Source of the DNA: Phycisphaerales bacterium
GTDB lineage: Bacteria > Planctomycetota > Phycisphaerae > Phycisphaerales > SM1A02
DNA: 64,000 nt
Reading direction: 5' to 3'
Assembly (NCBI GenBank): GCA_029245245.1
Contig: JAQWPT010000022.1
Coordinates: 40,592-104,591 of the forward strand
Positions 7,663 to 17,149 of the stretch are shown piece by piece. The notes under the pieces were generated by a model. That model had not been told where the DNA came from. It made no database searches and was given only the letters and a program-made list of their open reading frames with translations. The translations under genes were made by a program, and so were the position numbers. Positions within the stretch are counted from its first letter, which is position 1, and every line of letters starts with the position of its first letter.

Positions 7663-9645
7663 ATGACCCGACGAACCGCCCTCATCCTGCTTACAGCCGC
7701 CTCCGCGGCGATACCCGCCCTGGCTGGCCCTTCCTCCACCAACCCGCGGCTGCCGGGATTTCGCCCACCGATCCCCAAGCCCCAGGCGGAGGCCGTCCAG
7801 TACTACGACTCCCGCGACTCGGTCACATTCTCAGCCGTAGCCGCCCAGGAAACCGTGGTGCCCGGTGAAGACATGGTGGTCGCGGCCATCTTCGATCACG
7901 AGCCGGGATGGCACATCCATACCGATGAGCCCGTGATTCCGCCGGAACTGGGTGAAGCCGAGGACTACATCGACACCGAACTCCACTTCGAGCTCACCGG
8001 GTCCAAGGGCATCACGGTGCACGAACCGTTCATCCAGTGGCCGGACGAGCACGTGGTCGAGGTCGCCTTTGGAGGCACGCCGGTCGATTACGCGGTCTAC
8101 GAAGGCCTCGCCATTGCCTACATCCCGGTGACCATCGCCGCCGATGCGAAGCCCGGCGAAGTGGATCTGATGATCCGCCCCGTGTTCCAGGCCTGTGACG
8201 ACACGGTCTGTCTTGCTCCCAGCCCGAAGCCCGGCAGCTCCGACTGGGAATCGTACGGGGTGCTGGTGGAATTCAACGTCGTTCCATTGAACGAGCGTAC
8301 GACGAGCACCCCACCGGATCCGGCCATCTTCGGCTCGTTCGATCCAGGGGTCTTCGCCCGCATCCACTCCGGTGAAGCCCCTCCCGACATCGTCGCGTTC
8401 GACACCTTCGGCCTGGACTTCAACATCGATGCCAGTGGCTGGGGGCTGCTGTTGCTGCTGCTGGTGGCGGCGTTCGGCGGCTTCCTGCTGAACCTCACCC
8501 CCTGCGTGCTGCCCGTGATCCCCCTGAAAATCATGGCCCTCAGCGGAGCCAGTGAACACCGAAGCCGCACCCTGCTGCTGGGCATCATGATGCTGCTGGG
8601 CATCATCTGCTTCTGGCTCGTGCTTGGTGGACTGATCGCGGGCGCAGCGATCACCGCCATCAATCAACTCTTCCAATACCCGGCGTTCACCATCGCCGTG
8701 GGCCTGTTCATCGGACTGATGGCCATCGGCATGTGCGGCCTGTTCACGATCCGGCTGCCCGGCAAGCTGTACATGGTCAATCCCAAGCACGACACGATCC
8801 ACGGATCCTTTCTCTTCGGGATCATGACCGCGATTCTGTCCACCCCGTGCACGGCGCCGTTCATGGGCGCAGCGGCCGCATGGGCGACCACCGAATCACC
8901 GGCGATCACGATGCTCGTGTTCGCCGCCATCGGCCTTGGCATGGGTCTGCCCTACCTGGTGCTGGCCGCCTTCCCGCAACTGACGAACAAGATGCCCCGG
9001 GCCGGAGCCGCCAGCGAACTGATCAAGCAGGTCATGGGCCTGCTGATGCTCTCGGCCGCCGCCTACTTCGTCGGGGTCGGACTCAGTGGTGTCCTTGCCG
9101 AACCACCCCAGCCCCCCGGACGAACCTACCTCTGGATCGTGGCCGGCATCCTGATGGCAGCGGGCCTGTGGCTGAGCTGCCGCACCTTCCAGATCTCCAG
9201 ATCCTGGACCCAACGATCGATCTTTGGTGCCATCGGAGCCCTGCTGGTCGCCATCGGAGTTGTCGGAGGAATCGAGCTGACCGACAAAGGCCCCATTTCA
9301 TGGGTGTACTACACCCCTCAGCGACTTCAGGAATCTCTGGGTGAAGGTGACGTGGTCGTCATCGAGTTCACCGCGGAATGGTGCCTCAACTGCAAGGCGC
9401 TTGAACAGACCGTGCTTGCAAGCGACGAGGTGGTTGCCCTCTTCAAGCAGGACCAGGCCGTCCCGATGAAGGTGGACCTGACCGGAAACAACATCGTGGG
9501 CAATGATCTGCTCGCGGAGGTCGGTGGCCTCCGCATCCCCCTGTTGATCGTGCTTGCTCCCGATGGACGCGAAGTGTTCCGCGGCGACTTCTACACCATC
9601 GACCAGGTGGTTGATGCCGTGAACGACGCTCGAGGTGACACGTGA
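7663..9645 (+). CDS. dsbD: Thiol:disulfide interchange protein DsbD
   Basis: DsbD carries electrons from cytoplasmic thioredoxin across the inner membrane to reduce periplasmic disulfides. The 660-residue product has a signal peptide (residues 1-21). An N-terminal alpha-type immunoglobulin-like domain (about 40-210) carries the cysteine pair in FQACDDTVCLAP. A membrane domain of about eight helices (255-520) has the paired cysteines in NLTPCVLPVIPLK and STPCTAPFMG. A C-terminal thioredoxin domain has WCLNC near residues 573-577. All three redox pairs are therefore present. ATG at 7663 gives a clean signal peptide. It overlaps the next gene by a GTGA. Confidence 0.94.
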   Translation: MTRRTALILLTAASAAIPALAGPSSTNPRLPGFRPPIPKPQAEAVQYYDSRDSVTFSAVAAQETVVPGEDMVVAAIFDHEPGWHIHTDEPVIPPELGEAEDYIDTELHFELTGSKGITVHEPFIQWPDEHVVEVAFGGTPVDYAVYEGLAIAYIPVTIAADAKPGEVDLMIRPVFQACDDTVCLAPSPKPGSSDWESYGVLVEFNVVPLNERTTSTPPDPAIFGSFDPGVFARIHSGEAPPDIVAFDTFGLDFNIDASGWGLLLLLLVAAFGGFLLNLTPCVLPVIPLKIMALSGASEHRSRTLLLGIMMLLGIICFWLVLGGLIAGAAITAINQLFQYPAFTIAVGLFIGLMAIGMCGLFTIRLPGKLYMVNPKHDTIHGSFLFGIMTAILSTPCTAPFMGAAAAWATTESPAITMLVFAAIGLGMGLPYLVLAAFPQLTNKMPRAGAASELIKQVMGLLMLSAAAYFVGVGLSGVLAEPPQPPGRTYLWIVAGILMAAGLWLSCRTFQISRSWTQRSIFGAIGALLVAIGVVGGIELTDKGPISWVYYTPQRLQESLGEGDVVVIEFTAEWCLNCKALEQTVLASDEVVALFKQDQAVPMKVDLTGNNIVGNDLLAEVGGLRIPLLIVLAPDGREVFRGDFYTIDQVVDAVNDARGDT

Positions 9646-10235
9646 GCATCACGGCTGCCAGCGTCTACTGCTCCTCGTCGAACCGCATCGACCCCGCGCA
9701 CTTCCAGGTCGCCACCGCCCTTGGTACGCGGATGGCCCGCGAAGGAATCAGCCTCGTCTACGGCGGCGGACACGTCGGCCTCATGGGCGCCACCGCCAAC
9801 GCGGTCCGGACCGGTGGTGGCCACACCATCGGAGTCACCACGCGCTTCTTCCACGAAGTCGAGCAGGCTGACCCGAATGCCGACGAACTCGTCATCCTCG
9901 AGACCATGCAGGAACGGCGGATGAAACTCATCGAACTCGGCGACGCCACCATCGTGCTGGCCGGTGGACTGGGCACCCTCGTGGAACTCATGGTGGTGCT
10001 CGAACAGCGGGTGATCGGGAACGTCGAGGGGCCCATCGCCATCGTCAACACCAACGGCTGGTGCAACCCCATGCTCAAGCAGCTTGAGGAAGGCGTCGAG
10101 CATGGTTTTCTCCGAGCCGCCGCCTGCGAGCTCTACGAGGTGGTTCCCGACGCAGATGCGGCGATCGACCACGTCCTTTCGACCAGGCCGCTGCGGGGTG
10201 GGGCCAGCCGGTTCCTTCCCTCCGGAAGCGAGTAA
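9642..10235 (+). CDS. LOG-family Rossmann protein (TIGR00730 type)
   Basis: LOG-family proteins release cytokinin-like bases from nucleoside 5'-monophosphates. The 197-residue product has the nucleotide-binding YGGGHVGLMG, the RRMKLIELGDA segment with the usual Arg, and AGGLGTLVELMVVLEQ in place of the common PGGxGTxxE motif. Those residues support a phosphoribohydrolase fold; the true substrate is unknown. The GTG start at 9642 overlaps the dsbD stop by four bases. The gene is followed by lpxI nine bases later. Confidence 0.88.
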   Translation: MSITAASVYCSSSNRIDPAHFQVATALGTRMAREGISLVYGGGHVGLMGATANAVRTGGGHTIGVTTRFFHEVEQADPNADELVILETMQERRMKLIELGDATIVLAGGLGTLVELMVVLEQRVIGNVEGPIAIVNTNGWCNPMLKQLEEGVEHGFLRAAACELYEVVPDADAAIDHVLSTRPLRGGASRFLPSGSE

Positions 10236-10244
10236 AATCCATTC

Positions 10245-11084
10245 ATGCATTCCATCGGTCTCATCGCCGGCCAAGGCCGGCTGCCGATTCTCGTCGCCCA
10301 GGGCATGCGAGCAGAGGGACGACGCGTCTGCTGCGTCGCGTTCAGCGGCCACTACGACGCCGAGCTGCCCCGCTACTGCGACGAGTTCAAGACCGTCGGC
10401 GTCTATCGCATCGGGTCGTGGGTCCGTCGACTGCGACGGTGGGATGCACGGGAAGCCGTGATGGTCGGGCGGGTCGCAAAGACACGCATGCACGACCCCC
10501 TGCGGCTGGTTCGCGAACTTCCCGACTGGCGAGCCGTGTGGCTGTGGTATCGTCGTCTTCGACACGATCGTCGTGACCAGGCGGTGCTCGCCGCGGTCAT
10601 TGATGAACTCCATCGTGGGGGAATCGATCTCGTGGACTCCACCACCTACATCCCGGACCACATGGCGAGCGCGGGTGTCATGGGTGGCGTCGAGCCAACC
10701 CCGCAACAGCACGGAGACATCGAGTTCGCCTGGTCGATGCTCCAGCAGACGGCGGACATGGACATCGGTCAGTCCATGGCCGTCCGAGATCGGGATGTCA
10801 TCGCCGTCGAAGCCGTCGAAGGTTCCGACCGGATGATCCAGCGGGCTGGAGAACTCTGTCGCAGTCGGGGCTGGACCTTTCTCAAGACAGCCGGATCGCA
10901 GCACGATGCCCGCGCAGACGTGCCGTCCGTTGGCGTCTCGACCATTCACGCCCTGGCCAGAGCAGGCGCTGGGTGCATGGCCCTTGGAGTGGGACGAGTG
11001 ATCCTGATTGATCGAGCGGACGTCCTGGCCGCCGCCGACGAGGCGGGAATCGCCGTCGTCGGAATCGACACCACGAGCACATGA
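10245..11084 (+). CDS. lpxI: UDP-2,3-diacylglucosamine pyrophosphatase LpxI
   Basis: LpxI hydrolyses UDP-2,3-diacylglucosamine to lipid X and UMP in lipid A synthesis and replaces LpxH in several phyla. The 279-residue product opens with IGLIAGQGRLPILVAQGM, the family start. It contains TPQQHGDIEFAWSM, MDIGQSMAVRDRDVIAVEAVEG and RADVPSVGVSTI, where the Asp matches the catalytic aspartate region. Length is normal. The gene implies that the cell makes lipid A, in keeping with the LpxL-like gene at 34.2 kb. It overlaps the next gene by ATGA (11081-11084). Confidence 0.93.
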   Translation: MHSIGLIAGQGRLPILVAQGMRAEGRRVCCVAFSGHYDAELPRYCDEFKTVGVYRIGSWVRRLRRWDAREAVMVGRVAKTRMHDPLRLVRELPDWRAVWLWYRRLRHDRRDQAVLAAVIDELHRGGIDLVDSTTYIPDHMASAGVMGGVEPTPQQHGDIEFAWSMLQQTADMDIGQSMAVRDRDVIAVEAVEGSDRMIQRAGELCRSRGWTFLKTAGSQHDARADVPSVGVSTIHALARAGAGCMALGVGRVILIDRADVLAAADEAGIAVVGIDTTST

Positions 11085-11686
11085 ACGACGGCCCCGACTA
11101 CGTCTCCAGAGCCGGCATCAAGCTTGCCCACGCCCTTGACGAGTTCAAACTGGATGTCCGGGGGATGCACTGCGCCGACTTCGGCTGCAACATCGGCGGA
11201 TTCACCGACTGCCTGCTGCAGCGTGGTGCCCGGAACGTGATCGCCCTGGATACGGGATACGGGGTTCTGGACTGGAAACTCCGGAACGATCCAAGGGTCC
11301 TGGTTCGGGAACGGACCAACGTGCTCCACGCCGAATCGCCCGAAGAGCCCGTGGATCTGGTGGTCATCGACGTGGGATGGACCCCACAGCAGCGTGCCCT
11401 GCCCGTGGCCCTCTCGTGGCTGGGCGATGCCGGCCGGATCGTCACCCTCGTCAAGCCCCATTACGAACTGGATCCACTGCGAAAGAAGGAACACCTCGTC
11501 GATGGTCGGCTTGAGGACGACATGGCGAACACCGTCCTCGAGGAGGTCATCGAGTCGATCCCCGCACTGGGAGCCAGCGTGATCGGATGGTCACGCTCCC
11601 CGATACGGGGGGGAAAAAGCAGCCGAAAATCCGGTACCGGAAACGCTGAATTTCTCCTCCATCTGGAGCCACTGGGGACGAACTGA
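11081..11686 (+). CDS. TlyA-like FtsJ-fold rRNA methyltransferase lacking the S4 domain
   Basis: TlyA proteins 2'-O-methylate rRNA. The 201-residue product has the catalytic part only: YVSRAGIKLAHALDEF, the SAM-binding DFGCNIGGFTDCLLQRGA, then DTGYGVLDWKLRNDPR and VLVRERTN, and VDLVVIDVGW. The usual N-terminal S4 RNA-binding domain (~60 residues) is missing, because the product starts just before the SRxGxKL motif. The ATG at 11081 overlaps the lpxI stop, which leaves no room for an S4 domain. Activity without S4 is uncertain. Confidence 0.85.
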   Translation: MNDGPDYVSRAGIKLAHALDEFKLDVRGMHCADFGCNIGGFTDCLLQRGARNVIALDTGYGVLDWKLRNDPRVLVRERTNVLHAESPEEPVDLVVIDVGWTPQQRALPVALSWLGDAGRIVTLVKPHYELDPLRKKEHLVDGRLEDDMANTVLEEVIESIPALGASVIGWSRSPIRGGKSSRKSGTGNAEFLLHLEPLGTN

Positions 11687-11778
11687 ATCTCCCTGATCCG
11701 TGTCCATTTCGGATACAATGGCTGGACTCGGAACCACCCTGATTTCCTCCCCGGTTCCAGCCCTCGACGGACACGATC

Positions 11779-14388
11779 ATGACCGACTCCGACACACCGA
11801 AGACTCCGGACGACTCGCACGATGACGGATCGATCGAGCAGCCGATGATCGGCACGATCGTCGAGCAGCAGATCAACGACGAGCTGCACGAAAGCTACCT
11901 CACCTACGCGATGTCGACGATCACGGACCGGGCCCTGCCCGATGTCCGTGACGGCATGAAGCCGTCCCAGCGCCGCATCCTCGTGGCCATGAACGACCTG
12001 AACCTGTCACCGGGACGCAAGCACCGGAAGTGCGCGAAGATCGCCGGCGATACGTCGGGCAACTACCACCCGCACGGTGAATCCGTGATCTACCCCACGC
12101 TTGTCAACATGGGGCAGGACTGGAAGATGCGGGTCCCGATGATCGACAAGCAGGGGAACTTCGGTTCCATCGATGGTGACCCCCCCGCCGCCATGCGGTA
12201 CACCGAAGCGCGGATGACTCATGCCACCGTCGAGATGCTCGATGACATCAAGTACGACACGGTCGACTTCGTCCCGAACTACGACGACACCCGTCTCGAA
12301 CCGACCGTGCTTCCCGCCAAGTTCCCCTACCTGCTCATCAACGGTTCCAGTGGCATCGCCGTGGGCATGGCCTGCTCCATTCCTCCGCACAACGTGCAGG
12401 AGATGTGCAGCGCGATCATCGCCGTGCTCGATGATCCGGAACTTCCCTTCGAACAGCTGCTGGAACTCGTTCCCGGTCCTGATTTTCCCACCGGGGGCAT
12501 CATCATCGGCCGCCGCGGCGTCGCCCAGGCCTACGCCACCGGTCGCGGACGGATCTTCGTCCGCGGGCGGGTGACCCAGGAGACCTCCGGCAATCGCGAC
12601 ACGATCGTGATCAACGAGATTCCGTACCAGGTGATGCAGAACGCGCTCATCGAGAAGATCGTCGACGCCGCCAAGAATGGTCGCATCGACGGCATCTCCG
12701 ATATCAAGAACTTCTCCGGCAAGAAGCACCGCACTCGCATCGTCGTCTACCTCAAGCGTGACGCCGATCCGGACGTGGTTGAGCGGCAGTTGTATCGCTT
12801 CACACCATTGCAGTCGACGATCTCGATCATCAACATCGCCCTGGACAAGCGGCGTCCCCGCACGATGGCGCTCAAGCAGATGATCCAGTGCTGGATCGAT
12901 CACCGCCGCGTCGTCATCCGCCGCCGGACCGAGTACCTGCTGCGAGAAGCCCGCAAGCAGGCTCACCGCCTCGAGGGACTGATCTACGCGGTCTGCGACA
13001 TCGACGAAGTGATTGCACTGATCCGCAGCAGCCGTACCAGGGAAGACGCGATCAATCGCCTCACTGAGCGTCGATTCCAGATCTCCCCCGACCACGAGTA
13101 TGCACCCCACGTGCCCTCGACGTTGATCGAACTGTCCAACGCCGGCGACGGCGCCGCGATGAGCCGCGTCCAGGCCGAGGCCATCGGTGCGATGCGACTG
13201 ATCCAACTCGTCGGGCTCGAAATCGAAAAACTCACCGGCGAATACGCGGAGCTTCTGGCGAAGATCGAGGACTACCTGGCGATCCTCGGCAGCGAAGGAC
13301 GCGTCCGGGAAATGATCCGCGAAGACTGCATCGAACTCGGCGAACGATTCTCCACCCCGAGGCTCACTGGATTCGAGGAGGCGGAAGCCGAGGAATACGA
13401 TCTCGGCGAGCTCATCACCGAGCACGACGTCGTGGTCACCATTTCCCACCAGGGCTACGTCAAGCGACTCCCCCTGACGACCTATCGCGAACAGGCTCGC
13501 GGTGGCCGAGGCATCAAGAGCGGCAACGTCCGCGAGGACGACTTCACGGAACACCTGTTCACGGGGTCGACCCACGACGACATCCTCTGCTTCACGAACA
13601 CCGGCCGCGTCTTCCGGCAGAAGACCTACCAGATTCCGGAGATGTCCCGTGGCAGCCGCGGGCGTGCCATCGTGAACCTGCTGCGGCTTCGAGAGAACGA
13701 AATGATCGTCGCGTTCCTCAATGTGCAGGATTTCGAGAAGGGCGAGGACTTCCTCCTCTTCGCCACTTCGCGAGGCCGCGTGAAGCGAACCGCGCTCCGC
13801 GACTACCGCAACATCCGAAACAGCGGCATCAACGCGATCAATCTCAACGACGGCGACGACCTCATCGGCATCATCCAGACCAAGGGCAACGATCACGTGC
13901 TGCTTGCAACCGAGCAGGGCATGTCGATCCGGTTCAATGAAAACGATGCACGCGTGATGGGACGCACCGCGGCCGGCGTCAAGGGGATCGACCTCGCCGA
14001 GGACGACGCGGTCATCGGCATCGTCGCCGCCAGCGAAAATGCCGACCTCATGACCGTGACCGAGAACGGGTACGGCAAACGAACGAGCATGGAGGAGTAC
14101 CTCGTCAAGAGCGAGGACGGATCCACTCGTCCCCAGAGCCGTGGCGGCAAGGGGCGACGTGACATCCGCACCGAAAAGCGAAACGGACGCGTGGTCTCCA
14201 TCCGATCCGTCCAGAAGGACGACAGCCTCATGTTCATCAGTTCCGGCGGAATGATCGTCCGGATCCCCGCCAAGTCGATCAGCCGCATCGGACGAAACAC
14301 GATGGGGGTCCGCCTCGTCAACCTCAAGGATGGCGATCGCGTGATCTCAGCAGCCCGCGTGCTGGAATCCGGCGACGAGGAAGACTGA
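11779..14388 (+). CDS. gyrA: DNA gyrase subunit A
   Basis: GyrA is the cleavage-rejoining subunit of gyrase, which adds negative supercoils. The 869-residue product has the breakage-reunion domain with [10 protein letters not shown], whose tyrosine near residue 141 is catalytic. [10 protein letters not shown] and the coiled-coil domain follow. The C-terminal beta-pinwheel has a GyrA box, QARGGRG, near residue 572, and a box-like QSRGGKG near 786 in the last blade. The box separates it from topoisomerase IV ParC. The leader has a possible -10 TACAAT at 11714-11719 but no good -35. gyrB is not adjacent. Confidence 0.97.
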   Translation: MTDSDTPKTPDDSHDDGSIEQPMIGTIVEQQINDELHESYLTYAMSTITDRALPDVRDGMKPSQRRILVAMNDLNLSPGRKHRKCAKIAGDTSGNYHPHGESVIYPTLVNMGQDWKMRVPMIDKQGNFGSIDGDPPAAMRYTEARMTHATVEMLDDIKYDTVDFVPNYDDTRLEPTVLPAKFPYLLINGSSGIAVGMACSIPPHNVQEMCSAIIAVLDDPELPFEQLLELVPGPDFPTGGIIIGRRGVAQAYATGRGRIFVRGRVTQETSGNRDTIVINEIPYQVMQNALIEKIVDAAKNGRIDGISDIKNFSGKKHRTRIVVYLKRDADPDVVERQLYRFTPLQSTISIINIALDKRRPRTMALKQMIQCWIDHRRVVIRRRTEYLLREARKQAHRLEGLIYAVCDIDEVIALIRSSRTREDAINRLTERRFQISPDHEYAPHVPSTLIELSNAGDGAAMSRVQAEAIGAMRLIQLVGLEIEKLTGEYAELLAKIEDYLAILGSEGRVREMIREDCIELGERFSTPRLTGFEEAEAEEYDLGELITEHDVVVTISHQGYVKRLPLTTYREQARGGRGIKSGNVREDDFTEHLFTGSTHDDILCFTNTGRVFRQKTYQIPEMSRGSRGRAIVNLLRLRENEMIVAFLNVQDFEKGEDFLLFATSRGRVKRTALRDYRNIRNSGINAINLNDGDDLIGIIQTKGNDHVLLATEQGMSIRFNENDARVMGRTAAGVKGIDLAEDDAVIGIVAASENADLMTVTENGYGKRTSMEEYLVKSEDGSTRPQSRGGKGRRDIRTEKRNGRVVSIRSVQKDDSLMFISSGGMIVRIPAKSISRIGRNTMGVRLVNLKDGDRVISAARVLESGDEED

Positions 14389-14472
14389 ACCGACCCGGTG
14401 GGCCGCTCCGGGCACGTGGTATGCTATGGAGCCGAAAAAAACGAATGCACCACGATGGGTGGAGGAACGACG

Positions 14473-14823
14473 ATGCCGCTGAACACCTGGTCTGAAAACA
14501 TCATGATCGCAGAGCTCTCCGATGAGCCCATGTTCTCCGAGGACATGGACGGGCTGTTGCAGCGACTCGAGGAAGCGGTCAAGAGCGAGGAGTCCATCCC
14601 CAATGTGGTGGTCGACCTCAAGTCCGTGGCAACAGTCAACTCCTCGAACCTCGGGGCCCTCTTGAAACTGCGTACCACGCTCGGCCAGAACGACCGGCGA
14701 CTCCTGATCTGTTCCATCACCGACGGCGTGTGGACCGCCCTGCTCGCGACCGGCCTTGATCGCGTCTTCGCCTTCAGTGAAAACGTGACCACCGCCCTGG
14801 CCACGCTCCAGATGGAGACGTGA
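14473..14823 (+). CDS. STAS-domain protein, anti-sigma factor antagonist-like
   Basis: STAS domains of the SpoIIAA type bind anti-sigma kinases or act as partner-switch proteins. The 116-residue product is a single STAS domain: PNVVVDLKSVATVNSSNLGALLKLR holds the serine that is phosphorylated in the family, followed by DRRLLICSI and LDRVFAFSENVTTAL. ATG at 14473 is preferred because GGAGG lies seven bases upstream. It is followed 25 bases later by exbD and then tonB, an unusual partner set. No kinase or anti-sigma gene is close by. Confidence 0.82.
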   Translation: MPLNTWSENIMIAELSDEPMFSEDMDGLLQRLEEAVKSEESIPNVVVDLKSVATVNSSNLGALLKLRTTLGQNDRRLLICSITDGVWTALLATGLDRVFAFSENVTTALATLQMET

Positions 14824-14848
14824 ACGCCTGCGACCGGGAGGACCGGCC

Positions 14849-15331
14849 ATGCTGACGCTTCGAAGACCTGATCCAGAGACGCGCATCGAACTGATGCCGC
14901 TGATCGATGTGATCTTCCTCATTCTCACCTTCTTCATCTACGCCATGGTGCTCATGGTGCAGATCGATGTCATGCCCGTGCCGATGGAGTCCTACATCAG
15001 CGGAGAATCCGCCGAGCCGGTTCCCGCCACGAGCATCACGATCGATCTCGACGGAAGCATCTACGTCGGGCAGACGCCCACCGTTCTGGAAGACGTACCG
15101 GCCGCCATCGACGAAGTGCTCAAGGCCAAGCCCGACACATCGATCTACCTGGTCATGGCCGCCGGCGAGGGCGACATCGACCGTGGACCGATCCTCACCA
15201 CGCTGTGGGACCACCTGCGGAACTCCGGCCTTGAAATCATGCTGGTTGGAGCCGCCACGGAGCACGACAACCCGGCACCACCCGCGGCAGCCATCACTCC
15301 GCCGCCGACCACGAACGCCGCGAATCCATGA
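14849..15331 (+). CDS. exbD: ExbD/TolR-type energy transducer
   Basis: ExbD/TolR proteins work with ExbB/TolQ to harvest the proton gradient. The 160-residue product has the short basic N-terminus, then IELMPLIDVIFLILTFFIYA, the single membrane helix with the essential aspartate. A periplasmic domain follows, with ITIDLDGSIYVGQ and a TolR-like ADKD-type repeat replaced by PDTSIYLVMAAGEGD. The tail is Pro/Ala-rich. It overlaps the tonB-like gene by ATGA (15328-15331). No ExbB gene lies in the window. Confidence 0.86.
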   Translation: MLTLRRPDPETRIELMPLIDVIFLILTFFIYAMVLMVQIDVMPVPMESYISGESAEPVPATSITIDLDGSIYVGQTPTVLEDVPAAIDEVLKAKPDTSIYLVMAAGEGDIDRGPILTTLWDHLRNSGLEIMLVGAATEHDNPAPPAAAITPPPTTNAANP

Positions 15332-16356
15332 ACATGCCCCGCCACAAGTTGATTCTCTGGGGATCCCTCGTCGCATCGATCTTCATCCACCTGTTCCTCC
15401 TGCTGCCGGCGATGCTCGCCGTTGCCGAGGCGGATTCCAACTTGACGGATTTCGAGCACGAACTCGACGAGCACATGGAAGAGCAGGAACTTCCGGATCA
15501 GGAACGCCTCGGCCTGGACCAGTCAACCACATCGAGCATGACCTGGGTCGGCTACGACACGTACAAGGAACACCTCGCCCAACTCTCCGAATTCGACCAG
15601 GCGCAGTTCAACGAAGCCTCTTCACCCGATTCATCCACCCCCAGCGACCAGCAGGCCACGCCAGCGGAGCAACCCGGTACGCCTTCCAACGCGGGGGGAC
15701 AGCCGGCGAAGCAGTCCACCCCGAGCACGACGCAGTCCGGCGGTGGCAGCGGTCCCATCGATGGCCTCGGTGACGACGGCGGAGGGATTCCAACCACGGG
15801 CAAGGGGCCGCTGGCCGATGCACCCACCGGCAAGGCGGACAAGACCGGGGAGAAGCCCGCCAAGAAGCCCGGCAAGCAGGAACCCAAGCCGACCAGGCCC
15901 GCCAAGGAAGCCGCGCCGCAGAAACCGGGCGATCAACCAAGTTCTGGCGGTGGTTCCCCGTCGACGCCGCCATCGGATGCGCCCGAGCCCCCGCAACCGG
16001 ATGCCGCCGACAAGTCCTCGGACGCGACGTCCACCATCACGGTGCCGAGGGAAAAGTGGATCAGCGGTCACCCCGTTGCGTCACAGGGCCTGGAACTGCT
16101 CCCGAGGAAGCCGAGGTTCACGACACTTCAGACGACCCAGCGCGCACGAAACATGCAGGTGACCCTCCGCTTCGACAAGGACGGCAAGCCGGCCACGGCC
16201 GAGATCCTCAAGAGCAGCGGCAATGTCGGCATCGATGCGGCGATCCTCGCCAGCCTCTACCGGTGGCGGGCCACAGGCACCCGGCTGGATGCACTGACCA
16301 AGAAGAAAACCCTCGACATCACCCTGGAACTGATCATGTCCCCGCGACGGGACTGA
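15328..16356 (+). CDS. TonB-like protein
   Basis: TonB passes energy from the inner membrane to outer membrane transporters. The 342-residue product has an N-terminal membrane helix (LWGSLVASIFIHLFLLLPAM), then an acidic region. A long Pro/Gly/Ser/Lys-rich spacer (about 90-230) is fit to cross the periplasm. A C-terminal TonB_C domain follows, with MQVTLRFDKDGKPATAEILK and GIDAAILASLYRWR. The coupling to ExbD supports the call. The last 23 bases overlap the end of surE on the other strand. Confidence 0.85.
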   Translation: MNMPRHKLILWGSLVASIFIHLFLLLPAMLAVAEADSNLTDFEHELDEHMEEQELPDQERLGLDQSTTSSMTWVGYDTYKEHLAQLSEFDQAQFNEASSPDSSTPSDQQATPAEQPGTPSNAGGQPAKQSTPSTTQSGGGSGPIDGLGDDGGGIPTTGKGPLADAPTGKADKTGEKPAKKPGKQEPKPTRPAKEAAPQKPGDQPSSGGGSPSTPPSDAPEPPQPDAADKSSDATSTITVPREKWISGHPVASQGLELLPRKPRFTTLQTTQRARNMQVTLRFDKDGKPATAEILKSSGNVGIDAAILASLYRWRATGTRLDALTKKKTLDITLELIMSPRRD

Positions 16357-17140
16357 CTTCGAGTCGATCCTTCCACTGATCGATGCGAGTCGAGTCCGTC
16401 ATGTCGAATGACAACGGCGTGATCGTGGCCGCACCTTCGAAGATGGCCTCGACGTCCGATCCCTCGGTGGTATGCAGGAAGTTCAACCCGCTCCCGGCCG
16501 CCCAGTAGTACCGCTGGCCCGCCGGGCTGTCACGTCGCTCGTAGTGTTCCGCCAGCGGCGCCGTGTTCATGGGCACGACGCGAACCGCGGGAATCGCCGC
16601 CTCGGGGTCCTCGGTCCTGGGGAGATTCAGGTTGATCACGTCGTGGGGCAGCAGCGGATGCTCGAGGACGCGGTCGATGATCGCGCGGGCGTGCTCGGCG
16701 GCACGTGTCCACTGGATGGAGTTTCGATCCCGAATGAGCAGGCTCACCGCGATCGACGGCACCCCGAGGAATGCGGATTCCATCGCTGCCGCCACCGTGC
16801 CCGAGTAGAGCACGTTGATCCCGATGTTCGCGCCACTGTTCATGCCGGAGATCGTGAGATCCGGTTTCGAACCGGCACCGAACCGTTCTTCCCACAGCGT
16901 GGTCAGCGTGAGCTTGACGCAATCAGCAGGTCGACCGTCGATCGCCGTGCCGGAGAAACCGGCCGCCACCTCGACCTCTTCCACGAAGAGCGGGTCGTGG
17001 TAGGTGATGCCATGGCTCGTCGCCGACTGCACCGTCAAGGGCGCAATGGGCACGAGTTCGCCGAGACCCGACAACGCCGAGTGCAGCGCCGCGAACCCGG
17101 GTGCATGGATACCGTCATCATTCGTCAGCAGGATCCGCAT
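16334..17140 (-). CDS. surE: 5'-nucleotidase SurE
   Basis: SurE removes phosphate from nucleoside monophosphates and needs a divalent metal. The 268-residue product opens with MRILLTNDDGIHAPG, which carries the metal-binding Asp pair. It has the SATSHGIT segment, SGMNSGANIGINVLYSGTVAAAMES and DVINLNLP. Length is normal. It follows the glycosyltransferase by nine bases and ends inside the tonB-like gene, with 23 bases of tail-to-tail overlap. Confidence 0.95.
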   Translation of the reverse strand: MRILLTNDDGIHAPGFAALHSALSGLGELVPIAPLTVQSATSHGITYHDPLFVEEVEVAAGFSGTAIDGRPADCVKLTLTTLWEERFGAGSKPDLTISGMNSGANIGINVLYSGTVAAAMESAFLGVPSIAVSLLIRDRNSIQWTRAAEHARAIIDRVLEHPLLPHDVINLNLPRTEDPEAAIPAVRVVPMNTAPLAEHYERRDSPAGQRYYWAAGSGLNFLHTTEGSDVEAIFEGAATITPLSFDMTDSTRIDQWKDRLEVSPVAGT

Positions 17141-17149
17141 GTCGCTCCT

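Noticed and set aside
12007..13896. A 629-codon open frame on the minus strand
   Set aside because: It is antisense to gyrA, whose domains are all intact, and its product is Asp/Val-rich with no motif. GC-rich codon use gives such frames by chance.
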